Shown here in pieces: positions 21,841-32,059 of a stretch of 64,000 nucleotides of DNA. Under the pieces are notes generated by a model that was not told the origin of the DNA, ran no database searches, and saw only the letters and a program-made list of their open reading frames with translations. The translations under genes and the position numbers were made by a program. Positions within the stretch are counted from its first letter, which is position 1. Each line of letters begins with the position of its first letter. Origin of the DNA: Pinguiococcus pyrenoidosus (taxonomy: Eukaryota; Sar; Pinguiophyceae; Pinguiochrysidales; Pinguiochrysidaceae); assembly GCA_019677205.1 (NCBI GenBank), contig JAAMXY010000755.1, positions 1-64,000 of the forward strand, written 5' to 3'.

Positions 21841-23292
21841 TCAAGTATACTGGTCTCGCAGCGTCAGAAGCTCCTCTGCAGTGCTCCTGGAATCTTCCCT
21901 CGGCAGACCGTGCTTCCTCAGCGCCGCAAGCGCTGACAGGGAGCTGGACGAGGAGTACTGATCAAATCTGTCGGCCAAGTCCTGGAGGAAAATCCCGGCG
22001 TCCTCCCCAGTGCTCGCATGGACGATGGACGAGCAGGAGGCACTCCGGTCGTGTATCATGGCCCCTGATGGTCGATGATGTGAGGGGAACGAGGAAGGCA
22101 GCGTGGCGGTCTCCGCGTAGGCGTAGACTTGGCTCGCGAAGGGACTCGCCCGTCCCAGCTGATCCTGCATCTCCCGCACGCGGACCTCCTCCCAACCCTG
22201 TGCGACGACCGCATGCGAGAAGAACCTCTGCCCGTGCGGAGCGGGGGCGCTCTCCCGCCTCCGGAACGATTCATGCGGCTGCAGAGGAGTCGTAGCCTGC
22301 AACAGTCGAGGCAGAGCGTGCGCATCGTCACGATTGGCATCCGCGTCCGCCGACTCCTCGTCCCCAAGCTTCACCGCGAGCGACGCCACATGCCGCCCTC
22401 CGGAGGGCTCCACCAGCTGGTCTACGAGCCCTCGAAGCTCGCCGGCCCCTCGGCCGAAGTTGGACGACTCCGCGCTGATGAAGTGGCAGATGCCTTCCAG
22501 GGCCATGGCGGGAAGGGCAGCGGCACTTCTCAGCGACTCGTCCTCCGCCGTCAGGAGCGACACGGGCATCAAGCAGTTGCTCAGCTCGCTCATCTTGTCG
22601 AACACCAGGCCCTGGCCGATCACCTCCATCTCCGGGAACGTCTTGTATCGGCCAGGCATCGGAGGCGGGCCGTAGACAGGCACGGAGACCAGCGGCTTGG
22701 AGCCCAGCTGGTCCCTGGCTTCCTGAGCCACCCAGGCCCCGAGGCCTCCCCAGCCACCCCACGTGTCCGTCACCAGCAAGATGCCCTGCGTGTCGTCACA
22801 CGCCTCCAATTGCCACCGGATTGCATCCTCCCACTCGTCCCGCACGGCCGGCCCGACGACTCCAGCCGGCTCAAACCCCGCGGAAAACACGTCAAACTCC
22901 GCATGCAGGTCCCAGATAGGCACTTTCTGTAGGCTACGACTTTGCAGCTCCGGAAGGAAAAAATCGGTCCAGAACTGCGGCTCATCCGCCACTGGTTCCG
23001 CAGCCTTGGCGGCTCCGCGGACCTCCACTTTGCCTTCCCAGGACGCGCCGACGTCGCTTTTGAGCTGCTGGAAGTCGTCCTCGGTCACTGGCTGCCTGTA
23101 GAATAGAGGCGCTTCCCAGGCCACCACTCGCGGGTGTGCGGCGCGGCGGCCATTGGGCCAATTCCAAAGGCGCTCCGCGTGGATCTCCGCTGTGTTACGG
23201 CGCTCCAAGCGAGAATTCCACAGGTGCGTGCCGAGGTGGTTCGCACCGGTCCCCACCTGCAGCACGATGCACTCGCGGCCGGCGTTCGCCAT
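21841..23292 (-). CDS. Misato/DML1-like tubulin-related protein
   Basis: Single exon of 483 aa. The frame is open 34 codons further upstream, but MANAGRECIVLQVG at 23292 matches the family N-terminus. Diagnostic features are IVLQVGTGANHLGTHLWN, the Misato version of the tubulin nucleotide-binding start, then a long segment with FFLPELQSRSLQKVP and the turn LLVTDTWGGWGGLGAW, which replaces the tubulin GGGTGSG loop. Misato proteins act in mitochondrial distribution and inheritance and in spindle assembly. The C-terminal 150 residues are Ser/Arg-rich and poorly conserved. The gene is tail-to-tail with the p101-like gene (212 bp apart) and head-to-head with the 1174-aa orphan. Confidence 0.88.
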   Translation of the reverse strand: MANAGRECIVLQVGTGANHLGTHLWNSRLERRNTAEIHAERLWNWPNGRRAAHPRVVAWEAPLFYRQPVTEDDFQQLKSDVGASWEGKVEVRGAAKAAEPVADEPQFWTDFFLPELQSRSLQKVPIWDLHAEFDVFSAGFEPAGVVGPAVRDEWEDAIRWQLEACDDTQGILLVTDTWGGWGGLGAWVAQEARDQLGSKPLVSVPVYGPPPMPGRYKTFPEMEVIGQGLVFDKMSELSNCLMPVSLLTAEDESLRSAAALPAMALEGICHFISAESSNFGRGAGELRGLVDQLVEPSGGRHVASLAVKLGDEESADADANRDDAHALPRLLQATTPLQPHESFRRRESAPAPHGQRFFSHAVVAQGWEEVRVREMQDQLGRASPFASQVYAYAETATLPSSFPSHHRPSGAMIHDRSASCSSIVHASTGEDAGIFLQDLADRFDQYSSSSSLSALAALRKHGLPREDSRSTAEELLTLRDQYT

Positions 23293-23619
23293 CCGAGCGG
23301 ACCTCTCGAGCGCTGAGCGCGGCGCAAAATGGCGGGAAAAAGGGAGAAGAGACGGCTGAACTCCAAAGCCGCTATTTACGCATGGCATGGGCATTTAAAC
23401 GGAGCCTCACGGCGCCGTGCGCGAATTGGGCAGACCAAAATCCGACCATCCAATGAATGAATAGGAATCTCACCACCCAGCCAATCGCTACGAGGTTCCG
23501 TCTGTCCTTACGTATCTGTCCATACGTATCTGTCCTGTGGTCCGCCGTCCTCGTCTCTGTCCGAAGCTCGCGATTTCCCGCCAAAACGGAGCTCTCTGCA
23601 ACGGAAGGCCCTTTCAAAA
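23293..23619. promoter_or_regulatory. Divergent promoter with two E2F-like sites
   Basis: This 327-bp interval drives Misato leftward and the 1174-aa gene rightward. An E2F-like TTTTTCCCGCC lies on the minus strand at 23341-23331, 39 bp before the Misato ATG. TTTCCCGCCAAAA lies on the plus strand at 23574-23586, 34 bp before the other ATG. The motif matches the E2F/DP consensus TTTSSCGC; binding is inferred. Confidence 0.5.
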
Positions 23620-26600
23620 ATGGACGCGAAGAGCGCCCTAGACGCGTGGGCCGCCGGCCCTGCCGCTTCTCTGGATCGTCGGCTCGCTCCTCCTCGTGTG
23701 TTTGGCGGTCTGGAGGACTATGCGGCGCGAAGGATAGCGAACAAAGACCTCGCTGCTCGCACGGCGATCGTCCGCTCGGCGCTGTCGCAGTGGGCACAGC
23801 GTAAAGGCGAACGTCCCACTCTAGACGTGCGGGCGCTTCTCTTCGGCGCGTGCCTTGCGTTGCTGAGACAGAGCTGCGGAGAGCTGGCGACCTTGCAGGA
23901 CGTCTGCATGGATCTTCTCAAAGCGATTTCCCAGGAGATCGAAGATGCTGGCCTCCTCTCCGCGGCCGAGGAGGTCGACGAGAGCGCCCGTGGTGCTGCG
24001 CGCACTACGCTGTGGATGTGTACTGTACTTCTCCGGCTAGTTGCGGAGAAGTACGAGTCGATGGGAGTAGATGGTGGCACTGGCGACGAAGTCCTAGTGG
24101 AAGTGACCACGGTTTTTGCGCAGGCTCTGGGCCCAGCGTGGTGCAGCTGCACAAGCGATTTCTCGGTTGCGGCTCTGCGATCCTTGTGCAGTGTGACGGA
24201 GGCGATTCGGGAGTTGATTGCGGTTCTCATGTCGCATGGGGATGCCTTCGCAGTGGGCTCCTGCCTGCTCCGCTCCGGGGTGCTGGAGGGAGCGGCCCTC
24301 GTGCTAGAGAGGACTTCTCAGGGAGACGGAGACCCACAATCCGGCGAAGAACAAGCGGCGAGAGATGCCATCAGGATCCAGATGTTTGAGGTGGTGGGCG
24401 TGTGGTGCAAGGCGGTGCTGAGATTGGCGATGCCCACCAAGCGGAAAGGCACTCCCAGGGCGGTGGAGTCGGTGTTGAGAGACGTGGAGCGACGAAGCGT
24501 CGGCCAGTTCTTGCTGGCTAGCTCATTTCCGTCAGCTGCGCCAGACTCGATGGAAGCACTCCTGGGAGACGTGGAAGGCCTTTACGGCTCAGACACCATC
24601 GATGATGACGCGTTGATTGACGATGCGGCATATGGACATGGGCTGGACGTCCTCAATGCCAGTCAGCATCCTGGAGATGCGATGGACAGCAGGATCGAGG
24701 AGCCTCTGCGCCTAGCCTTGCATTTATTAAAGCGGGAAGAGATGTTGGAAGCTGTCGAGAAGATTCTGGAGGACGTGGTCTCGTTTGTACGGAAAGCGAG
24801 CGTCTTTGCCCGCTTCCTTTCGCCGGAGACGCTGAGACCTCCGCCGGTCGCGAAGCTCGTTCCCTTACTGATTGGAGTGGCCGTTCTGAGCAACTGCGCA
24901 AAGGGACGAGACTGGAGCGGCTCAACCTGGGTCACCGACGGCAGCCTGGGCAGTCCGATCTTCGCAGGCCTCGACGAAGCCAAGAAGGATCTCAGCACGA
25001 GAGGGGGCCACGCCCGCGCGATGGTGCTCCTTGACATGCTCTCTGGGGTGCTGTCCTCCTTGCGCATGAAGGCGCAGATTGAGAGAAGCTTCGTGCCGGA
25101 GGATGAAACGGAGAAGCTGCCAAGTGCGCCCGTCTACCCGTTCGCGAACTCGTGCCTGTGTGCTGTGGAGGGCGTCTTGCCTGCTATCAGACGCGGGTTC
25201 CAGGGAGCGAAAGCGCGTGGCGATTCCCGAGCTCGCATGCTGGCGTTGAAGCTGAAAAGCCGGGAGACAAAGGAGGCTGCAGTCTCCTGTGCTCGTGCTT
25301 GCGTACGACTTCTGTTCAGCCGCTGCGACCGCTTTCCGGCCGATGCCACCTCTTTATCCGCTCCAGACGATGCGCCAGGGGTTGTAGAGTCCAGCAGAGT
25401 TGCGGCCATCGATAGGTCGGTGGAGCTCAGCAAGCAGCTGGGAAACGCCCTATTGCTGGCGGACGTCGTCCAGGCTTGGACGACCGCGATGATTCAGAAC
25501 TGGCAGCTGGCACGGCAGCTGGCACGACTCCTTGGGACCTCAGGCTCGCGTCCGGAAGATGCAACAGCACGGACAGACGCGGAGCTGCGGGGAGTAGCAG
25601 GCTCCATTGCTGAGGCATGCGTCCTCCTGGACGAGTATGCTTTGCTTCTGGAGATGGCAGGGCCCGTCGTGTCTTCGGCAGCTGCCGAGCTGGACGACTA
25701 CCCGAGAGCCGCAGGTGCCGCCATCCTGGTTGCCGCGACGACCTTTGCGAGGTCCGCTGCGGCGATCGTTGCGCACCTTTGCCCCGAGGAGGATCGACGA
25801 GAAAACTTGAGAGGGGCTGCTCAAGAAACGAACATGGGGGAGTCGAACACCTCAGCTCAGATGGGAGATGTTCCCACGGACGATTCGGGAGGGGAAGGTC
25901 TGCTCAGAAGAAGGAGGGGAGTGATAGAGACGGCCGTCAACTTCTTGACGGAGATGCTGCCCATTTTCCTTGACATCGCCGAGGCGCACAGCGGGCGATG
26001 GCGTCTTCATGCACTCCGATGCATCAGCTTTGTGCTTCAAGTGATTGCGGCTGTGTCTGCACCCCAGGCAGGGAATGACTCGCAAAGCGATCTTTACGGG
26101 TTTCAATCGGCGCCGATCCAGATGCGACGCGTCTGGGAAGAGATTGCCGTGGTGGTCTTTGACGTGGGGAGACTTGCGCGGGACATGATAGAAGCGGTAG
26201 GACACGGCGCGTCGTCACGCTTGAAACAGCCCCCGTGCTCTGATGGGGACGACGGCTCCTTCGTGGATTCACCCGAGTCGGATCCCGAAGAGGACGTGGC
26301 CCACGCTCTCTGCGTCATGGAAACGCTGCTCCTTCTTGTACGCAGCGTCACTCGTCGGGACCCTGCTGCATTTGACGAGGTATGTCTCGAGCTGGCGTGT
26401 CCCGAGGGGGATCTGCGGGACGACAAAGAAGATGGGCAAGAAGATGGGCAAGAAGAGGGGCAAGAAGAGGGGCAAGAAGATGGGCAAGAAGATGGACAAG
26501 AAGGTTGGCAAGAAGATGGGCAAGAAGATGGGCAAGAAGAGGGGCAAGAAGATGGGCAAGAAGATGCAGGAGAAGACGCACAAGACTGGGACTGTGGCCT

Positions 26601-27144
26601 CATTCTGCAGACTCCGCTGCATACCTTCACCTTGGCCGTGCTTCAATCAGCTCTAGAGAGCGTTGTGGTGTTGGACAAAGCAGTGAGGGCAGAAGATGGT
26701 CTCAGCAGAGCCACAAGGCGAAGGGCAGAGCCCCCGGCGGGGGAGGCATTGGGAGAGGCACCGGAATTGATCACGGCTAGACTTGGCTTCGTCACGCTGG
26801 CGTCCATAACCGTGCAAGATCTGTGGGAAGCTTGCGGGAAGCTCTCACGCAGGCTTGTTCGCAGCTTTTCCCACGGCAAGGATCTATCAATGACTGAGGG
26901 TGTCGGCAAAGAGGAGGCTGAGGAATGGGTTCGAACGCTCATCAACTTTCGAACACTCGCCCAAAGTTTGACGACAGTGAAGCACACGCTCCTTGCCGGT
27001 AGCGCCTTTCAAGAGGATACGCAAGCAGGTATGCAGGAGGACGGAAATCTTGAGTCGCACTTGCCTAAGCTGGCAACCGCGGCGGTGGCGCGACTCCTAC
27101 GCGCGATGAACGAAAGAGAGAAATTACCTAGAGCTATTGCCTAG
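23620..27144 (+). CDS. Large helical protein, 1174 aa, unknown function
   Basis: Intronless frame opening MDAKSALDAWAAGP, 34 bp after an E2F-like element. The composition is strongly alpha-helical, with many Leu/Ala/Val heptad-like stretches (for example LLFGACLALLRQSC, EEPLRLALHLLKREEML, AAAIVAHLCPEE), suggesting a HEAT/ARM-like solenoid, but no repeat consensus is clear. Residues about 937-980 are an acidic low-complexity tract of EDGQ/EEGQ units encoded by a 12-bp tandem repeat. No signal peptide or TM segment is visible. I do not recognise the family. Its promoter is shared with Misato, and its 3' end faces the M43 protease gene 160 bp away. Confidence 0.85.
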   Translation: MDAKSALDAWAAGPAASLDRRLAPPRVFGGLEDYAARRIANKDLAARTAIVRSALSQWAQRKGERPTLDVRALLFGACLALLRQSCGELATLQDVCMDLLKAISQEIEDAGLLSAAEEVDESARGAARTTLWMCTVLLRLVAEKYESMGVDGGTGDEVLVEVTTVFAQALGPAWCSCTSDFSVAALRSLCSVTEAIRELIAVLMSHGDAFAVGSCLLRSGVLEGAALVLERTSQGDGDPQSGEEQAARDAIRIQMFEVVGVWCKAVLRLAMPTKRKGTPRAVESVLRDVERRSVGQFLLASSFPSAAPDSMEALLGDVEGLYGSDTIDDDALIDDAAYGHGLDVLNASQHPGDAMDSRIEEPLRLALHLLKREEMLEAVEKILEDVVSFVRKASVFARFLSPETLRPPPVAKLVPLLIGVAVLSNCAKGRDWSGSTWVTDGSLGSPIFAGLDEAKKDLSTRGGHARAMVLLDMLSGVLSSLRMKAQIERSFVPEDETEKLPSAPVYPFANSCLCAVEGVLPAIRRGFQGAKARGDSRARMLALKLKSRETKEAAVSCARACVRLLFSRCDRFPADATSLSAPDDAPGVVESSRVAAIDRSVELSKQLGNALLLADVVQAWTTAMIQNWQLARQLARLLGTSGSRPEDATARTDAELRGVAGSIAEACVLLDEYALLLEMAGPVVSSAAAELDDYPRAAGAAILVAATTFARSAAAIVAHLCPEEDRRENLRGAAQETNMGESNTSAQMGDVPTDDSGGEGLLRRRRGVIETAVNFLTEMLPIFLDIAEAHSGRWRLHALRCISFVLQVIAAVSAPQAGNDSQSDLYGFQSAPIQMRRVWEEIAVVVFDVGRLARDMIEAVGHGASSRLKQPPCSDGDDGSFVDSPESDPEEDVAHALCVMETLLLLVRSVTRRDPAAFDEVCLELACPEGDLRDDKEDGQEDGQEEGQEEGQEDGQEDGQEGWQEDGQEDGQEEGQEDGQEDAGEDAQDWDCGLILQTPLHTFTLAVLQSALESVVVLDKAVRAEDGLSRATRRRAEPPAGEALGEAPELITARLGFVTLASITVQDLWEACGKLSRRLVRSFSHGKDLSMTEGVGKEEAEEWVRTLINFRTLAQSLTTVKHTLLAGSAFQEDTQAGMQEDGNLESHLPKLATAAVARLLRAMNEREKLPRAIA
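26428..26559. repeat. 12-bp coding tandem repeat (EDGQ units)
   Basis: Eleven copies of a GAAGATGGGCAA-like unit sit inside the 1174-aa gene and encode Glu-Asp/Glu-Gly-Gln. Variation is mainly GAT/GAG at the second codon; one unit reads GluGlyTrpGln. The array keeps frame, so copy-number changes would not truncate the protein. Confidence 0.95.
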
Positions 27145-27304
27145 AGGCGAGCTGAAGCTACCTACCCACTATCTACACACGGCATGTACGTAGGGTTGAT
27201 TGACCCGCGCATGGTTGTTTGAATGCTACTTAGTTGCAGATCCCTCTCATTCGAGCGAGCTAGCTACATAGACTTCTACGGTGGAGCACTCGTCAGCAGC
27301 GCGG

Positions 27305-30300
27305 CTATTCGCCTGGCAGTTTGGCGGACGCGCGGCACCAGTACCCAATGCCAAGCGCTGTGGCCGCAACTGCAGTCACCGCAAGCCCAACGATGATGCC
27401 AAGGACTGCGTCGTCACTCAGGTTGTCGTCGCCGTCGTCATTTTCGGACGCGCACTCGACAGAGAGCTCGTAGGCGCCGCTTTCATTTGAAAATCCCTCG
27501 ACCACCAGTGCATAGGAGACCCCAGCCTCTAAGCGGACTTCCATGACAGCGGAGAGGTCTCCACAGCCGCCGTCATCAACGAAGAGGATCAGCTCCCCCA
27601 GAGTCGCTGTGCCTTCGGAGTCGATGGCCTCCACCAGGAAGAGCCGGAGCACCGTATCGAAGGCCGTTGCACTGTTACACGTTGAGAACGTGTAGTCATC
27701 ATCAACGGAAGGCGTGACCAGATAGACGTCTTCGGGAGAAGGAAAGCCTACTTCGTCAACATCCGTCGGCTCTCGAGTGCTGCCTTGCACGCGCTCGCCG
27801 CACTCCAAAGTCAGCCGGTCGGCGAAAGCAGCACTTGTGGGAGCGCATGTCGGTACAAGCGTCGGTGGCGAAGCTGTTGGGGAAGCCGTGGGCACCGTGG
27901 TCCGTGCTGAAGACGTAGTGGGGTCGGACGTCGGTGTCTCCGTTGCTGGCGGCGATGTCGATGGTGACGAGCTTGGCTCCGCTATCGCTGGCGCTCCTGA
28001 CGTTGGTCGTGGCGTCGGCGAAGAGGGGGTAATCGTTGGCGGAGCCGTCGTTGGGGCAGGCGTGATTGGTGGCTGTATCGTCGGGCTGTGCGGCAACTAG
28101 GTGAGACGGCGCAATGACTGTCACGCTGGTGGCCGGAGATGCAAACGTACGATGGGGTTGGCTCTTGGACCACGGAGACGAAGCACTCGTCTACTGTGGC
28201 GGAATAGTCGATTTGGACGGACGTGAGCACCGTGGAATCCTCGCATCCGGGATCCTGACACTGCATGCGGACGACTCATGTCACTGGCGAGAACGAAGAC
28301 TTCAAGGTCAAACTTGTTGGTGATCACCTGAGCGAAGTTGGATGCGCCTTCGTCCCCCGAGCCGCAGAAATAAGCGCCTTGCGAGCTGCAGCATGCCGCG
28401 CAGCTGCAACCAGTGAAGACAACAGAAGAAACAAGTGGTGGTACCAAGGAGAAGTGAGCTAGCTGCACCCCACCGCCTCTGGGGCGTGTCAAAGTCCTGA
28501 GAATGCAAAGTGTGAAGGACGCACCAGTCGCCACCGTCATAGTAGCACTCTTTCTGTAGTTCGCAAGCAGCAACTCAGTGATGTTTCAGGATTCCGTGCG
28601 CATCTCGCGCTGGTATCTTACCCGGTTGTTCACCACGTCGCAGTAGCCATCTGCGAACCAGATGTCGGCGCAGTAGGAGTAGCAGTGCGTCACGTCCGTC
28701 CGCAGGGGACCGAGGCCCAATCCGTTGTACATGTATCGGATGTCGTCGGTATCCTCCGGACAAGGCTTGCAAGATCTGGGTGAGCGAAAGTCAATTCAGA
28801 AGAAGCGCGGGATGCAGAAGACTGCCCCGCCGAATTCCGGATCCTGGGCTTCACTTACGTCGCTCCCGACTCATCCTGGTACTGCCCATCAGGACAAGCT
28901 TCGCACCGGCCTGCCTCCATGTTGTAGGAGGTGCCTTTGACGCACGCAAAGGGATCCGCGCCGGTAAGCGACGCCGCGATCATGTTAGGTTTGGTCACGG
29001 CGAGCGTGTAGAGCATTCGCTCGTACTGGCCGGTCTAGAAGCACGGCAGGAAGCTGTGAAGAGCCTGCTTCTGGCTTGCAGGAGAGGCTTGATCATGGCC
29101 TTACCGTGAACTCCGAGAGGCACACGTCGTCAGAGTAGTCCATGTAGTTGGTGATGGGATCCTGCAGATCGCCAGGCTCCGAGCAGGTGTTTCTGCCGGA
29201 GCAGCTGTCGAAGGCGCCTGAGAAGCGGCATCCATCTGGTAAAGGCTGCATTGCATCACTAATATTGTAGAGAAGGAGGTGCTACGACATACCACCATAA
29301 TGCGGTTCTAGCTCCGGCGCTAAGAGAGAGAGACAGAGAGAGAGAGTCACGTCAAGTCAGCGGCGTCTGCCGGCTGTGTGAGCGGTCAGGCCACGTACGC
29401 GTATCGTCGACCAGATCGTTCCACGTGCAATCACACTGATCGAGCGAGAAGCTTTGAAAAGTGTGCAGCAGGCCTATGAAGCACAAGGTCTTTCGTCAGT
29501 GTCCGCCGCTCTTGGAGATCACTCTGGCCATTCTCACCGAAGGCGTGGCCCCACTCATGTACGGCGGTGTCGCCCTGGCAGCCACCGTCGCAACTGGACC
29601 TGTCATCGATGGTGCGGTAGTCGTTCACGGTACCGTGGATCTGAAGCGGTCGAAGAGAGGAGTAAGATGCGCGTACGGGAGAGGTCGGATCGCTCATCAG
29701 CTTCCTACGCCGCAAGTTACCGTGTCGTTCTCCGGCGCGGTGTCTGGGAACTCCGCGTAGCCGAAGATTCTATAGCTGAGGCAGTCGACAAAGTACGTGT
29801 TCAGCGCGTCTGTCACTGCATAGTTCTCCTTGAAGTCGTCCATGCTTGACGAGAAGAAAAAGAAGAGCCATTGCAAGCGGAAGGAAGTGAGGACAGCGTC
29901 GCAGAGACTGCACGCGCACAACACGTACATCAACTTGTCGAGGCAGCCATCCAGGAAGGTGGAGTTGTGCTCCACGTCGTTTCTCTGCCACGCCGCCAAC
30001 TGGATGTACGGGGAGAACGCCTGATTCAGCCGGTCGAACTGGCTTTGCAGCTGTGCGTCGCTCAGCGCCCCGCGTCCGCCGCAGCAAGTCACCACATGAA
30101 AGACCATGAGCGGGAACGTGATGGTCTCTACGGCGTAGCCCTGGAGCTGGCGTCTTCGTCCAGCTCCATGCGGCGTCTGGTACACTGCCTGGACGATCTC
30201 TCGGTGATTGGACGGCAGCGCCAACTTTCGCGCCTGCGTCGGGACGAAAGTTGCAGTGAGAGTCGCTCCTTGACGACGCGAGTTCCAAAACCTGCAATGG

Positions 30301-30545
30301 ACCTCGTGGAGCTCTGGCTCTCTCGTGCCGCAGTCGAACTGCAGTGCGCCGCGTTCGGCGTCGCTGGCAGCGTCGGGCTGGACAGCCCGAGCAGGTGAGC
30401 CTTTCAAGCCATGCCACTCGCGTCCATGGCCGTCATGTGCGAGACTACCGAGCGGTGCCAGGAGCCACAGCAGCGCGACGACGACTCGCGCGCTTGTTTC
30501 GGGCCAGGTCCTCAGACAGGTCCTCGGCGGCGTCTTTCCACCCAT
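27305..30545 (-). CDS. Membrane-anchored M43 (pappalysin-like) metalloprotease with LNR and PPC-like domains
   Basis: Twelve exons on the minus strand (30545-29929, 29844-29721, 29640-29538, 29473-29399, 29319-29293, 29217-29105, 29034-28859, 28775-28622, 28553-28525, 28403-28328, 28260-28151, 28085-27305) join in phase to 794 aa. A signal peptide (VVVALLWLLAPLGSLA) is followed by the M43 opening FHVVTC...QSQFDRLNQAF. An intron splits the zinc site, which rejoins as HEWGHAFGLLHTF. DPITNYMDYSDDVC is the M43 Met-turn. Then come CPDGQYQ/CKPCPE Cys-rich repeats, an LNR-like FADGYCDVVNNRKECYYDGG, a Pro/Thr/Ser stalk, a PPC-like beta-sandwich (LFVDDGGCGDL, YALVVEGFS) and one TM segment (VLGIIVGLAVTAVAATALGI). 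It is predicted to be a type I surface protease shedding extracellular substrates. Confidence 0.85.
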
Positions 30546-32059
30546 CAGACTTTGGTTTGGGGCGCGTTAGGAGGCGCGCGAGGGAGCGACGCGCTCTGCC
30601 GAAGTGTACACTAAGAGTACAGGAGCGCTGGACGTCGCCAACCACGAGGGGCGCTACTGTATGCTTGCGATCCGTCGGCTCGCGATTGGAAGACGCGGAA
30701 TGCCCGCGATGCTTGGCCAAGGGGATTCGCGGGACGCATCCCGAAGTCGCGCGATTATTCGTGCGCTGACGGGGCGAAGCCGGGAGGATCTTGAAGCGAA
30801 GCCCGCTCGCGGAGGTTCCCTCGGCCGCTGTAGGATTGGGCAGCTAGCGTCGGCCGTGGATCTGCCTTTGGATTTCCGTGGAAGAAATGAGTCGGCGCTG
30901 AGCGGAGTTCAAGCCCAGCCCAGGGGCGAATCTCTCCAAGGGGCATTACACCTTGATCTCTCCAAAGGATTCTACTTCCGCAGTCCCGGTGTTTGACGGA
31001 AGCGGCACTGGCTCTCGCTTTCTGTGCCGTCGTTGTCCGCAGCTTTACGGCACAGCACGTTGACTTGAGGACAGCAAGCAACGAGGTAGTCTAGCTAGTG
31101 CACCAAGCAAGTTCACGGGCGTCATCAGCTGATCATGACGAATGATGATGCGACATCATGCAGCATGGCTCCTGGCTGGGCGGCTGGTCATGCATGATGG
31201 GCGGCGCTCTTGACTTCGTGCGTCGTGGCTGGTTATGACTCGCATGTCATGCACTCGGGAAGCAGCCATCTCAAGTCCTCTCCATGATGTTCTGGCCCAA
31301 ATGGGACCCTACCCCCCCGAGCTTGCTTCTTCCAGAGTCAAAGCAACCGCAACCCTGCCTCTTGCTTCCAGTCCACAGCCAAGGCAGCAACAAGCAGCAA
31401 TGGGAGCGAGAACGCGCCGGCCGCGCCCTGCCTGCCTCTCAAGCAAGCCACGCACCAGCCACAGAGTTCTCCATTGCCGATCAGGAAGGGATTCAAAAAA
31501 AAAGATCGCGTGGAGATCCCGAAAAGACCAGAGGCGATCCCGAGGTGGAAGATGTGGCGCGCGGCGCATTCAAACCGAACCTGCGACGCGTGGCGCTCTC
31601 AGCCGATAACGCACGATTGTCGCTCTGTGATTCGTCCGCTGCAACGTACTCCCCTCCCCAGTACCCTCTGGGGAAGTACCGAGGACAAGGTGGACACATG
31701 AGTACGCATGTGTATTCAATTCTTTGCTCAACTGGCACGTCCGCCCACAATGTCCAATCGAGGCGTAGGATGCCTGCGGCACCCCAGGAAACCGTTTCGG
31801 ACTCCACATTGCTGTGCTAAGGTCGCGATCTCGCCGGAACGGCCGACAAACTCAACACGACGGACGCGAAGCGCTACATCAATCTCGACGCCTCTCTCCG
31901 AGTTCTCAGCTGATGCGCCACTGAATTCTCTTTTTCGCGCGGTGGTCTCCTTCTTGTTGGGTCTCTCTAGGGATCGCGCGCCTCAGGCGGCAATTCTCTG
32001 GCGCTTCGGCCGCCCAAAACGGCACAATTCCGAAGGCGTCGCCCGTCGCAAGAGACGCC
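30546..32059. other. Divergent intergenic region, 1.5 kb, no gene found
   Basis: Between the protease and the TAPT1-like gene I see only weak overlapping ORFs without coding character. Around 31125-31200, CATG/CATCATG words recur (GCGACATCATGCAGCATGG, GTCATGCATGATGGG) with partial dyad symmetry. Two start regions must lie at the ends; no motif is assigned. Confidence 0.4.

Noticed and set aside
26348..26581. Hydrophobic repeat ORF (LLAHLLAHLL) on the minus strand
   Set aside because: It is only the antisense reading of the EDGQ-coding 12-bp array.
30604..30996. 130-codon plus ORF upstream of the protease
   Set aside because: No domain, overlapping ORFs in other frames and no splice context; treated as intergenic.
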